A stretch of 64,000 bases of DNA, taken from assembly GCF_004340875.1 (NCBI RefSeq), contig NZ_SLXQ01000016.1:46543-110542 (forward strand). Reading direction: 5' to 3'. A program made the position numbers and the translations under genes. This document shows, in pieces, positions 28,419 to 37,022 of the stretch (the stretch's first letter is position 1; each line of letters begins with the position of its first letter). This stretch comes from Tamaricihabitans halophyticus. GTDB taxonomy: Bacteria > Actinomycetota > Actinomycetes > Mycobacteriales > Pseudonocardiaceae. The notes under the pieces are model-generated. The model did no database searches and was not told the origin of the DNA. It saw only the letters and a program-made list of their open reading frames with translations.

Positions 28419-29609
28419 ATGTCCACTCACCAATCCCTGCGCATTGTTATCGCGCCGAGCGGTTTCAAGGAATGTCTGGATGCCGAGGCGGTCGCGGCTT
28501 CGATCGGACGCGGCGTCGGCAGGGTGTTGCCGGACGCGGTCGTGGACTCGATCCCGCTTGTCGACGGTGGTGAGGGGTCCGCGCGTACCTTGGTTGCCGC
28601 CACCGGCGGCCGGCTGGTTCCGGTGCGGGTGACCGGCCCGCTGGGGGAACGGATCCGGTCACACTTTGGCATTCTGGGCGGACCGGGTCCGCGAACGGCG
28701 ATCGTGGAGATGGCCGCCGCGGCCGGCTTGCGTTTGGTGCCAAGGGATCGGCGCGATCCAGGGGTTGGTTCGACCTACGGTGTGGGTGAGTTGATTCGTG
28801 CCGCGCTGGACGCCGGGGCGCGGCGGATCGTGGTCGGCTGTGGTGATTCGGGTACTTGCGATGGCGGCGCTGGCGCACTTCGGGCGCTGGGGGTACGGCT
28901 GCTCGACGCCGCGGGCGCGGAGGTGGCGTCAGGAGGCTATGGCCTTGCCGATGTCCGCACGATCGACCGGTCCGGAGTGGATCCGCGGTTGGCCGGTGTG
29001 GACATGGAGCTGGCCTGCAACCCGCACAATATGTTGACTGGCCAGCGCGGAGTGGCGCGGGTGTTCGGGCCGCAGAAGGGCGCGGACGAACACCAGGTGC
29101 GGCTGCTGTCGGCGGCGATGGACAACTGGGCGCGGGTGCTCGCCAACCACGGCGCCGAGGTGCGGACACTGCCAGGAAGTGGCGCTTCGGGTGGGCTCGG
29201 CGCCGGGCTGGCCGGCCTTCTCGGGGCACGGCTGCGGCCACGGTTCGAAGTGTTACTCGGGCACGTTGACCTGGACGCGCGCCTTGCCGATGCCGATCTG
29301 GTGATCACCGCCGAGGGGGCGATCGACCACCAGACCCCGCTTGGCAAGGTGCCGGCTGAGGTTGCCCAACGCGCCAAGCGCTTCGGCAAACCGGTGATCG
29401 CGGTGGCTGGCACGATCGGCGATCGTGCGCACCGGAACTACGCCGCGGGTATCGACGCGTTCAGCGGGATTCTGGCCGCGCCGGTAGCGCTCGCCGAGGC
29501 CATCGAGCACGCGCCCGAGCTGATCGCCGATGCAGCCGAGCGCTGCCTTCGGCTGGTGCTGGTGGGGCGCGCGCTGGGGGTGACTCCCGCGACGGTGCCG
29601 GCCGCGTGA
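28419..29609 (+). CDS. glycerate kinase
   Basis: Glycerate kinase family enzyme (GarK/GlxK type), forming phosphoglycerate from glycerate and ATP. ATG 28419 is preferred over ATG 28407 because GGAGG (28409-28413) is 5 nt upstream; the product is then 396 residues. Signatures are VIAPSGFKECLDA, SIPLVDGGEGSARTL, GSTYGVGELI, CGDSGTCDGGAGAL and FGPQKGADEHQV. DLVITAEGAIDHQTPLGKVP near the C-terminus is also typical. It probably shares a transcript with the SLC13-type gene. A glucarate-dehydratase-like gene 9 kb away could feed the same pathway through tartronate semialdehyde. Confidence 0.9.
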   Translation: MSTHQSLRIVIAPSGFKECLDAEAVAASIGRGVGRVLPDAVVDSIPLVDGGEGSARTLVAATGGRLVPVRVTGPLGERIRSHFGILGGPGPRTAIVEMAAAAGLRLVPRDRRDPGVGSTYGVGELIRAALDAGARRIVVGCGDSGTCDGGAGALRALGVRLLDAAGAEVASGGYGLADVRTIDRSGVDPRLAGVDMELACNPHNMLTGQRGVARVFGPQKGADEHQVRLLSAAMDNWARVLANHGAEVRTLPGSGASGGLGAGLAGLLGARLRPRFEVLLGHVDLDARLADADLVITAEGAIDHQTPLGKVPAEVAQRAKRFGKPVIAVAGTIGDRAHRNYAAGIDAFSGILAAPVALAEAIEHAPELIADAAERCLRLVLVGRALGVTPATVPAA

Positions 29610-29640
29610 CGGAAATGCGTGTTTTTGCCATGATCGGACC

Positions 29641-29931
29641 ATGGATGCGGGTTTCCGGTTCGCGGTTCGGGTGAAGCCAGGCGCCAAGCGCGAAGCCGTT
29701 GGGGGCTGCTGGTCCGGCGCCCTGGGTGACGCGCTGGTGGTGGCGGTTGCCGCGCCGGCGGTGGAAGGGAAAGCCAACGCTGCCTTGTGCGCCGCGCTCG
29801 CCGGTGCGTTCCAGGTGCGGGTCAGCGCGGTCCGAGTCGTTCGGGGCGAGCGCGGGCGGGACAAGCTGGTTGAGCTGGATCCGGCGCCGGAGGGCGCGCC
29901 GGACCGGCTACGCCAGCTCCGCGCCCGCTGA
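29641..29931 (+). CDS. DUF167 / YggU family protein
   Basis: A 96-residue cytoplasmic protein of the DUF167 family, of unknown role. The family block VKPGAKREAV is near the start, followed by VAVAAPAVEGKANAALCAALA and VRVVRGERGRDKLVEL. It starts 31 bp after the glycerate kinase stop and ends 24 bp before the convergent serine hydrolase gene. Confidence 0.85.
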   Translation: MDAGFRFAVRVKPGAKREAVGGCWSGALGDALVVAVAAPAVEGKANAALCAALAGAFQVRVSAVRVVRGERGRDKLVELDPAPEGAPDRLRQLRAR

Positions 29932-29955
29932 TCGGCACCGGTCAGCGGGACGGCT

Positions 29956-30993
29956 TCAGTTCCTGCCGTGCCCGTGTAGCGCAAGCCGGTGAAAATCGGC
30001 GCGCACCCACTCGATATCCGGATTCTCCCTGTTCGGATGTACCCGGTTGGTGAGTAACACGGCATAGCGGCCGGCCGCGGGGTCGATCCACAAGCTGGTG
30101 CCGGTGAACCCGGTGTGGCCATAGGAATCGTCGCTCACCATATCGCCGACCGGACAGCCCACGGAGTCCTTGCCCTGCCAGCCGAGCATCCGCCGCAGGC
30201 CAAGGTGCTCGGTCTGGCAGCTGATCATCGTCGCGTGCGTTTCCGGTCGGAGCAGCGTGGGGCTGCCGCTGAGCAGTTCCCTGCCGAGCAGGTCCAGATC
30301 GGCGCGGGTGCCGAACAGTCCCGCGTGGCCGGCGATTCCGCCGAGTACGACGGTGTTCTCGTCATGTACCTGGCCAGTGACCAGCTGGCCACGCCATGCG
30401 CAGTACTCAGTGGACACCGCGCGTCGCGCGCCGGAACTTCCCGGCAGGAAAGCGGTTTCGTGCATCCCGAGCGGCCGGCAGACCAGTTCGGTGATCAGCT
30501 CGGCAAGCCCGCGGCCAGTGGCCGCTTCGGCGAGTAAACCGAGCAGGATGAACCCGGGGGAGGAGTACTCCACCAGGCTGCCTGGCGCGCCGCGCAGCGG
30601 CACGGCGTAGAGCGCCTCGAGCAGTTCGGCTCGACTCGGATGCGACCGGAACAACGGCACCCCGCCCGGCAGCCCCGAGGTGTGCGCGAGCAGCTGCCGC
30701 ACGGTGATCCGCGCTTTGTCGCCGCCGCGCGACTGGGGGAGATACCGGTCGACGGGATCGGACAACCGTAGGGCCCCACGATCGGCGAGTGCGAGTACGG
30801 CCAGACCGACGATCGGTTTGGTCACGGAAGCCAGGTCCCAGAGTTCGGTTCCGTCCACCGCTGGCCCATCCCAGCGCCGGGTACCGAGCTCGCCGGCGGT
30901 GAGTGTGCCCTCGGTGGTGCCGACTGACCAGGCGGCGGCGGAGTAGACGCGCCGGCTTCGCCCTTCATGCAGCAGCTCGGCGACTGCGCTCAC
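29956..30993 (-). CDS. serine hydrolase of the beta-lactamase / class C PBP fold
   Basis: The 345-residue protein has the SxxK motif SVTK at 56-59 (Ser56), a YSS motif within VEYSSPGFILLG and HTG in YGHTGFTGTSLW. It thus belongs to the AmpC/EstB/DD-peptidase-like group. No signal peptide is evident, so a cytoplasmic esterase, amidase or peptidase is likelier than a secreted beta-lactamase. The GTG start overlaps the iclR stop (GTGA), so both are expressed together, divergent from the peptide-type ABC operon. A role in processing the imported substrate is plausible. Confidence 0.82.
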   Translation of the reverse strand: MSAVAELLHEGRSRRVYSAAAWSVGTTEGTLTAGELGTRRWDGPAVDGTELWDLASVTKPIVGLAVLALADRGALRLSDPVDRYLPQSRGGDKARITVRQLLAHTSGLPGGVPLFRSHPSRAELLEALYAVPLRGAPGSLVEYSSPGFILLGLLAEAATGRGLAELITELVCRPLGMHETAFLPGSSGARRAVSTEYCAWRGQLVTGQVHDENTVVLGGIAGHAGLFGTRADLDLLGRELLSGSPTLLRPETHATMISCQTEHLGLRRMLGWQGKDSVGCPVGDMVSDDSYGHTGFTGTSLWIDPAAGRYAVLLTNRVHPNRENPDIEWVRADFHRLALHGHGRN

Positions 30994-31871
30994 GCCGTTC
31001 CTCCTTCGATGATGCCGAATGCCCGCGCGCGCGAAATGGCGCCGATTCCTTGACTGCCAAGGGATCGCGAGACCTGCTCCGCCGCTTCGGCAACCAGCGG
31101 GCCGAACACCGCGATGCTGTCCTCGTCCAGGGTGAACGTCAGTCCGGACACGCTGATCGCGCCAGCAACCTGGCCGAGCCCGTCCAGTACGGGCGCGGCC
31201 ACACAGCGTACGTTCGCCTCGTTCTGCTCGTCCTCGACGATGTACCCGCGCTCGTCCAATGCGGACAGTTCGGCTCGGATGTCCGCCGGATCGGTCAGGG
31301 TTCGCGGAGTACGGGCGAGCAGCTCGCGACCGTCCAGGATCTCGGCCACCTCCGCCTCGGGCAACCTGGCGAGCATCGCGCGTCCCACCGCGGTGCAGTA
31401 CAACGGCACGTTCCCGCCGACCTGCGAGGTCATCCGGTACGCCTGTGCCGGTTCGATCTTGGCAAGGTACACCGCGCTGTGGCCATTGCGGATCGCGTAG
31501 TGCACGGTGTGCCCGGTGCGCCGCTGTAGCTCGACGAGGGCGGGCCGAGCCAGCTGGCTGTCACTACTGTCCGCGAGCGCCGCCGCGGCCATGCCGAGTA
31601 ACCGGGGGCCCGCGTGATAGCTGCCGCCCGGCGCGCTGACCGCGAAACCGGCGTCACTGAAGGTCTGGAGCATCCGGTGCACGGTCGGTTTGGCCAGCCC
31701 GGTGTGTTTCGCCAGCTCGGCCAGTCGGTGTGGACCACCAGGGCGAACCAGCGCGCTGAGCACGTCGAGTGCCTTCTCTACCGCCCCCTTGCCTGGCCCC
31801 ACGCCGGGGGCCTGCTCGCCGTTTCCTGGTTCGTCCGCGTTCGCTGGACCGCCGTTGACAACCGTCGCCAT
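30990..31871 (-). CDS. IclR-family transcriptional regulator
   Basis: The 293 residues begin with a ~28-residue disordered leader. A winged helix-turn-helix follows (about 30-90, with LAELAKHTGLAKPTVHRMLQTF), then an IclR effector domain (about 100-280) with YLAKIEP, PLYCTAVGRAMLARL and VAAPVLDGLGQVAGAISVSG. It is the first gene of a two-gene operon with the serine hydrolase and faces the ABC importer across 80 bp holding two inverted repeats. It probably controls both directions in response to the imported compound or a product. Confidence 0.9.
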   Translation of the reverse strand: MATVVNGGPANADEPGNGEQAPGVGPGKGAVEKALDVLSALVRPGGPHRLAELAKHTGLAKPTVHRMLQTFSDAGFAVSAPGGSYHAGPRLLGMAAAALADSSDSQLARPALVELQRRTGHTVHYAIRNGHSAVYLAKIEPAQAYRMTSQVGGNVPLYCTAVGRAMLARLPEAEVAEILDGRELLARTPRTLTDPADIRAELSALDERGYIVEDEQNEANVRCVAAPVLDGLGQVAGAISVSGLTFTLDEDSIAVFGPLVAEAAEQVSRSLGSQGIGAISRARAFGIIEGGTA

Positions 31872-31894
31872 GCGTTCTAGCTTAGCGAATCAAT

Positions 31895-31911
31895 ATTCCA
31901 TGTGACGGAAT
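31895..31911. promoter_or_regulatory. inverted repeat between iclR and the ABC operon (site A)
   Basis: ATTCC-N7-GGAAT, 17 bp in total, in the divergent intergenic region. TTCC/GGAA arms resemble operators described for IclR-family proteins. Candidate IclR operator; not proven. Confidence 0.4.
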
Positions 31912-31912
31912 G

Positions 31913-31938
31913 CTATGTCGATGAATAGAACGACGTAG
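31913..31938. promoter_or_regulatory. inverted repeat between iclR and the ABC operon (site B)
   Basis: CTATGTCG and CGACGTAG, 8-bp arms with one mismatch and a ten-base spacer, directly before the ribosome site GAGGAG (31938-31943) of the binding-protein gene. A second candidate operator or a 5-prime hairpin. Confidence 0.35.
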
Positions 31939-31951
31939 AGGAGTCGTGTAG

Positions 31952-33523
31952 GTGAGCACTCAGCACCCGCCTCGCCAGGGACCGCGCTACACCAGGCGGG
32001 ACCTGCTTCGGTTCGGTGGGCTCGCGGTTCCGGCACTGGGGGCGAGCTGGTTGTTAGCCGGCTGCGGCGGGCCGAGCGCCGCCAGCGCGGCCGGCAACGT
32101 GCTTCGGGTGACCCAGTCCGAGGACCCCAAGACCCTTGACCCGCAGAAGCAGGGCGATATGCCCTCCATGAACGTGCTGATCAACATGTTCGACACGCTG
32201 ACCAGTAGGGACCAGCGCAACCGGCTGGCACCGCGACTCGCGTTGTCCTGGGCCTCGCTGGACGAGCACACCTGGCGGTTCCGGCTCCGGCCTGGTGTTC
32301 GGTTCCACAACGACGAACCCTGTGATGCCAACGCGGTGAAGTTCAGCCTGGAAAGACTGCTCGATCCGAGCACCGCCTCGCCGATCGTCGAGTTGCGCTA
32401 CGTTGCCGGTGCCACCGTGATCGACCAGCACACCGTGGATGTGCACACCAGCCAGCCCGACCCCATCCTGCCGGCCAAGGTTTCGTTGTTCGGTGGGGTG
32501 ATCGTGCCGCCGAACTACCTTGACCGGGTCGGTTCGGACGGCTTCGCTCGCGAGCCGGTAGGCACCGGGCCGTTTCGGTTCGAGAGTTGGGAACGCGATC
32601 ACGAGCTGCGGCTGCGCGCCAATCCGACGCACTGGTCAGGGAAACCGGCGCTGTCCGGGCTGGTGTTCCGGCCGATGCCGAACCCGGCCTCGGCGCTGGC
32701 CGCGCTGCAGAGCGACGAGGTTGACCTGGTCGCGAACCTCACGCCGGACGCCGCGCGGCAACTGGACGGTTACGCCGGCGTCACCATCGACAGCTACCCG
32801 GGTATCCGTACCGCCTATCTCTCGTTGAACACCGAGGACGGCCCGCTGCGCGACCGGCGCGTACGCCGCGCGCTCAACCACGCGGTGGATGTCCCGCTGC
32901 TGATCGACGCCGTACTGGACGGCAAGGCGCGCGAGGTGCCGACGATGATCCCCCGGGAGTCGTTTGGCTTCGACGACAGCGTGACACCCTTCACCAGGGA
33001 CGTGGCGCTGGCGAAACGGTTACTCGCCGAGGCCGGCTACCCGGACGGTTTCGACACCACGCTGACCGCGTCCAACGACGATGCCCAGGTGGCGCAGGCG
33101 ATCTCCGGGCTACTTCGCAAGGCAGGCATCCGGGCGAGCGTGAACCTGCTCGACCCCGGGACCTACTCGGACCGGCTGACCTCGGACAACCGGGCCGCGC
33201 TCGGTCCCATCTACCTCGCAGCGAGCACCGGCTGGACGGTCGACGGCCAGAGCAATGTGCAGTCCAACGTGCGCAGAGACCGGCGGCAGAGCAGGTGGCG
33301 TTCAAGGGAGGCCGATCAGCTTATCGATGCCCAGGAACTGTCCACGTCGGACTCTGAGCGGCTACGCGCGTTCGGCCGGCTGCAGCGGCTGCTGAAAGAG
33401 GAAGCGCCGTTCGTTTACCTGTATCAGCTGGACTCGATTTTCGCCCGGAACGACCGTCCACGCTGGCGGCCGAACGTCGTTGGCTCGCTCAACATGGCCA
33501 GTGCGGAGGTGACCGATGGCTGA
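31952..33523 (+). CDS. family 5 ABC transporter substrate-binding lipoprotein, Tat-type signal
   Basis: The 523-residue extracytoplasmic binding protein of a dipeptide/nickel-type importer. The N-terminus has the twin-arginine motif RRDLLRFGG (15-23), a hydrophobic core and a lipobox LLAGC with lipidated Cys38. The family signatures PVGTGPFRFESWERD and FHNDEPCDANAVKFSLERLL are present. GTG 31952 has GAGGAG 8 nt upstream. It is the first gene of a five-gene ABC operon. The family binds peptides, glycosides, metals or opines, so the substrate cannot be named from sequence. Confidence 0.88.
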   Translation: MSTQHPPRQGPRYTRRDLLRFGGLAVPALGASWLLAGCGGPSAASAAGNVLRVTQSEDPKTLDPQKQGDMPSMNVLINMFDTLTSRDQRNRLAPRLALSWASLDEHTWRFRLRPGVRFHNDEPCDANAVKFSLERLLDPSTASPIVELRYVAGATVIDQHTVDVHTSQPDPILPAKVSLFGGVIVPPNYLDRVGSDGFAREPVGTGPFRFESWERDHELRLRANPTHWSGKPALSGLVFRPMPNPASALAALQSDEVDLVANLTPDAARQLDGYAGVTIDSYPGIRTAYLSLNTEDGPLRDRRVRRALNHAVDVPLLIDAVLDGKAREVPTMIPRESFGFDDSVTPFTRDVALAKRLLAEAGYPDGFDTTLTASNDDAQVAQAISGLLRKAGIRASVNLLDPGTYSDRLTSDNRAALGPIYLAASTGWTVDGQSNVQSNVRRDRRQSRWRSREADQLIDAQELSTSDSERLRAFGRLQRLLKEEAPFVYLYQLDSIFARNDRPRWRPNVVGSLNMASAEVTDG

Positions 33524-34514
33524 GCTCACGGTCCGGGATCGAGAAGGCTCGCCTGGCAAGAGTGCGGAACCGAGGACCGGCGCCGGTGCCGGGTTGCTGC
33601 GCGGCATCGCGACGAAGCTCGGCACCGCGCTGATCGTGTTGTTCTGCGTGGCCACCGTGTCCTTCTTTCTCGTGCGCCTTTCCGGTGACCCGGTGAAACT
33701 GTTGCTGCCGCCGGAGGCCACCGTCGAGCAGGAAGCGACCCTGCGCGCCAGCCTGGGGCTCGACCGTCCGCTGCTCGTGCAGTACCTGGACTATCTGGCC
33801 GGGCTGCCCAAGCTCGACTTCGGGACCTCGCTGTTCTACGACCAGCCGGTCGCCGAGGTCCTGTTCGGACGTCTGCCGGCCACCCTGCTGCTCGCCGGCG
33901 CGGCCATGGTGGTGTGCCTGCTGATCGCGATCCCCGCGGGGATCATCGCCGCGCTGCGCCGTGGTCGGGCAACCGACTCCGGAGTGATGGCCGGTGTTCT
34001 GATTGGACAGTCGACGCCGCCGTTCTGGGTGGGCATCCTGCTGATTCTGGTCTTCGCGGTGCAGTTCCAGGTACTTCCCGCATCCGGGTACGGAACCTTC
34101 GCGCATCTGATCCTGCCGGCGATCACCCTCGCCGTGTACTCGGTCGCGGTGATCGCCCGGCTGCTGCGCTCCTCGCTGATCGACGTGCTCGGCTCGGACT
34201 ACATCCGCACCGCCCGCGCGAAGGGGCTCGGCCCACGCGGCGTGATCGTCGGCCACGGCCTACGCAACGCCTCGTTGCCGGTGGTGACGGTCATCGGCCT
34301 GGAACTGGGCAGCCTGCTCGGTGGCGCGATCCTGACCGAGCAGGTGTTCTCCTGGCCGGGTATCGGCCGGCTCACCGTCGAGGCGATCACCAATCGGGAT
34401 TTCCCGCTGGTGCAAGCATCCGTGCTGTTCTTCGCGGCGGCCTTCGTCGTGGTGAACCTGCTCGTCGACGTGTCCTACACGCTGCTTGATCCCCGAGTGA
34501 GGTTGCGGTCATGA
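33516..34514 (+). CDS. ABC transporter permease, DppB-like
   Basis: Inner-membrane permease of 332 residues with about six helices. The N-terminal block has LVRLSGDPVKLLLPPEATVEQ, typical of DppB/OppB. The cytoplasmic EAA-type loop is near RTARAKGLGPRGVIVGHGLRNA. It overlaps the preceding gene by 8 bp and the next permease by ATGA. It forms the heterodimeric channel with the second permease. Confidence 0.9.
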   Translation: MAELTVRDREGSPGKSAEPRTGAGAGLLRGIATKLGTALIVLFCVATVSFFLVRLSGDPVKLLLPPEATVEQEATLRASLGLDRPLLVQYLDYLAGLPKLDFGTSLFYDQPVAEVLFGRLPATLLLAGAAMVVCLLIAIPAGIIAALRRGRATDSGVMAGVLIGQSTPPFWVGILLILVFAVQFQVLPASGYGTFAHLILPAITLAVYSVAVIARLLRSSLIDVLGSDYIRTARAKGLGPRGVIVGHGLRNASLPVVTVIGLELGSLLGGAILTEQVFSWPGIGRLTVEAITNRDFPLVQASVLFFAAAFVVVNLLVDVSYTLLDPRVRLRS

Positions 34515-35398
34515 CGATGACACTGGCCCCCCGCGCGGGCGGCGCGCGGACCGGGATGCTGCGCGCGGTACTGCGTAACCGCCTGGCCGCCGGCGCACTG
34601 CTCGTCCTGTTGCTGATGGTGCTGGCCGCGGTGCTCGCGCCGCTGATCGCCCCACATGATCCGAACGCGCAGGATCTGCTCGCTCGGTTACGCCCGCCAG
34701 CCTGGCATGCCGAAGGCGATGCCAGCTACCTGCTCGGCACCGACCAGTTGGGCAGGGACCTGCTCAGCAGGATGATCTATGGTGCCCGCGTTTCGCTGCT
34801 GGTCGGCGCGGCGGCCGCGCTGCTTGCCGGCACGCTCGGCGCGATCATCGGGTTGGTCTCGGGTTTTCTCGGTGGCTGGTTGGATCGCGTGCTGATGCGG
34901 TTGGCGGATGTGCAGCTGGCCTTCCCGTCGATCCTGCTGGCGCTGGCGATCGTCGGCTTCGTGGGCTCCGGGCTGTGGACCGTGGTGCTGGTGCTCGGCT
35001 TCACCGGGTGGGTCGCCTACGCCAGGGTGGTTCGTTCCGAGGTGCTGTCCTTGCGCTCGAGGGAGTTCGTCACCGAAGCGCGGGCGATCGGGGTGCGGGA
35101 CCGAACCATCATGCGCCGGCATCTGCTGCCCAACGTGCTGGCACCGCTCGCCACGATCGCCACGTTGCACGTGGCCGCGGCGATCGTGGCCGAAGCCTCG
35201 CTGAGCTTTCTCGGTCTTGGCGTCCCAACGGACATCGTGACCTGGGGAGGGATGCTCTCCGACGGCCAGCTGTATCTGGGCACCGCATGGTGGATAGCGG
35301 TGTTCCCCGGTCTCGCCCTGATGCTTACCTCACTGTCCATTAACGTCACTGGCGACGCGCTGCGCGACGTCGCGGATCCGAAGGCCTATCGCCGATGA
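34511..35398 (+). CDS. ABC transporter permease, DppC-like
   Basis: Second permease, 295 residues. It shows the DppC/OppC hallmarks LLGTDQLGRDLLSRMIYGARVSL in the N-terminal part and the EAA loop ITEAR-type sequence VTEARAIGVRDRTIMRRHLLPNVL. The segment EASLSFLGLGV precedes the last helices. It overlaps the first permease and the first ATPase gene by 4 bp each. Confidence 0.9.
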   Translation: MTMTLAPRAGGARTGMLRAVLRNRLAAGALLVLLLMVLAAVLAPLIAPHDPNAQDLLARLRPPAWHAEGDASYLLGTDQLGRDLLSRMIYGARVSLLVGAAAALLAGTLGAIIGLVSGFLGGWLDRVLMRLADVQLAFPSILLALAIVGFVGSGLWTVVLVLGFTGWVAYARVVRSEVLSLRSREFVTEARAIGVRDRTIMRRHLLPNVLAPLATIATLHVAAAIVAEASLSFLGLGVPTDIVTWGGMLSDGQLYLGTAWWIAVFPGLALMLTSLSINVTGDALRDVADPKAYRR

Positions 35399-36192
35399 GT
35401 CCGGTATTGCGGGTAGACGAACTCAGTGTCCAGTTTCGACTCGGTACGGAAACCGTGCACGCGGTACGGGATGTGAGCCTGCGGGTCGACCCTGGCGAGA
35501 TCCTTGCCGTGGTTGGCGAGTCGGGTAGCGGCAAGACCGCGACCGCGCTTTCCGTGCTCCAGCTCAACCCGGTTCCGCCCTGCGTGTACGCGGGCGGCGA
35601 GATCCGCCTCGACGACCGGGATCTCCTTCGGCTGTCCGAAAAGGACATGCGAGCGGTGCGCGGCAATGATATCGCGATGATCTTCCAGGACCCGATGACC
35701 AGCCTGAACCCGCTGAAGCGGGTGGGCGCGCAGGTAGCCGAGGTACTGCACCGACATCAGGGCGTATCCAGGGCGAGCGCGCGAGCGGCCGTACCGCCCG
35801 CCCTGGCCGAGGCCGGTATCGCGAACCCCGAACTGCGTGCCGAGCTCTATCCACATCAGCTCTCCGGCGGTCTGCGGCAACGCGTGATGATCGCCATGGC
35901 GCTGATCGGTCGACCACGGGTACTGATCGCCGACGAGCCGACCACCGCGCTGGACGTCACCGTGCAGGCGCGGATCCTGGACTTGCTGGTGGAGCTTGCG
36001 CAGCGGCGCGATATGGCGGTCATGCTGATTACCCACGATCTGGGTGTGGTCGCGGAGGTCGCGGACCGGGTCGCGGTGATGTACCAGGGCCGGGTGGTCG
36101 AGGACGGTTCGGTATCCGAGGTGTTCGGCGCGCCAGCAGATGACTACACCGCGCGGTTGCTGCGCGCGACGCCGCGATTGGAGCGGGTATGA
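35395..36192 (+). CDS. ABC transporter ATPase, DppD-like
   Basis: Cytoplasmic ATP-binding subunit, 265 residues. Walker A GESGSGKT is at 41-48, the signature motif is LSGGLRQRV (the usual Met replaced by Leu), and Walker B lies in [12 protein letters not shown]. The [19 protein letters not shown] block contains the switch histidine. It is somewhat shorter at the C-terminus than DppD proteins that carry an iron-sulfur site. ATGA overlaps occur at both ends. Confidence 0.92.
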   Translation: MSPVLRVDELSVQFRLGTETVHAVRDVSLRVDPGEILAVVGESGSGKTATALSVLQLNPVPPCVYAGGEIRLDDRDLLRLSEKDMRAVRGNDIAMIFQDPMTSLNPLKRVGAQVAEVLHRHQGVSRASARAAVPPALAEAGIANPELRAELYPHQLSGGLRQRVMIAMALIGRPRVLIADEPTTALDVTVQARILDLLVELAQRRDMAVMLITHDLGVVAEVADRVAVMYQGRVVEDGSVSEVFGAPADDYTARLLRATPRLERV

Positions 36193-37007
36193 GCCTGGTG
36201 GAATTGGACAACCTGCGCAAGGAGTTTGGTACGGGGCGGCAGGCCGTGCCGATGGTCGCGGTGGACGATGTGAGCCTGTCGGTGACCGAGGGCGAGACCT
36301 TCGCGCTGGTCGGCGAATCCGGTTCCGGTAAGACCACCCTCACCAGGTTGCTGCTCTGGCTGCTGGAACCGAGTAGTGGCACCGTGCGCTTCGACGGACA
36401 GGACCTGGCCACGCTGTCGGCGGCGCGGATGCGTGCGGTACGGCGGCAGATGCAGGTAGTGCTGCAGGATCCGTATTCCAGTATGAACCCACGGATGCGG
36501 GTGACCGACATCGTGGCCGAACCACTGGTCACCCACGAACCAGGGCACCGCGGCCGGCGGGCTCGCGGGAAACTTCGTGCCACCGTGGGCGAGTTGCTCG
36601 ATGCCGTTGGCCTGGCGCCCGACGTGCAGGACCGCTATCCACACGAGTTCTCCGGTGGCCAGCGTCAGCGAATCTCGATCGCCCGCGCGCTCGCCCTACG
36701 GCCACGCTTGGTGGTACTCGACGAGCCAACCAGCGCGCTCGATGTGTCGGTACAGGCTCAAGTGCTTGATCTGCTGGCGGACTTGCAGCGGCGATTCGGG
36801 CTGACCTACGTTTTCGTCTCGCACAATCTCGCCGTGGTACAGCGGATCGCCGACCGGGTCGGCGTACTGGCCGGTGGTCAGCTCGTCGAAGTGGGGCAGG
36901 CCGCGCAGGTGTTGCGAACACCGGAGCATCCGTACACCCGGGCACTGGTCGACGCGGTTCCGCATCCCGATCCGGTTTACGCGCGGCGGCGCAAGGCGGC
37001 CTCATGA
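36189..37007 (+). CDS. ABC transporter ATPase, DppF-like
   Basis: Second ATPase subunit, 272 residues. Walker A GESGSGKT is at 43-50, the signature FSGGQRQRI, Walker B VVLDEPTSALD, and the switch region VSHNLAVVQRIADRVGVLAGG. It completes a five-component importer transcribed from the iclR intergenic region. The ROK gene converges on it with a 15-bp gap. Confidence 0.92.
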   Translation: MSLVELDNLRKEFGTGRQAVPMVAVDDVSLSVTEGETFALVGESGSGKTTLTRLLLWLLEPSSGTVRFDGQDLATLSAARMRAVRRQMQVVLQDPYSSMNPRMRVTDIVAEPLVTHEPGHRGRRARGKLRATVGELLDAVGLAPDVQDRYPHEFSGGQRQRISIARALALRPRLVVLDEPTSALDVSVQAQVLDLLADLQRRFGLTYVFVSHNLAVVQRIADRVGVLAGGQLVEVGQAAQVLRTPEHPYTRALVDAVPHPDPVYARRRKAAS

Positions 37008-37022
37008 CTACCCGATGCGCGG

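Noticed and set aside
31952..37007. Muropeptide recycling locus (peptide importer, AmpC-like hydrolase, enolase-superfamily epimerase, ROK kinase)
   Set aside because: The enolase-superfamily protein has the Asp-His dyad and Asn ligand of acid-sugar dehydratases instead of the epimerase lysine, and the ROK protein lacks kinase residues.
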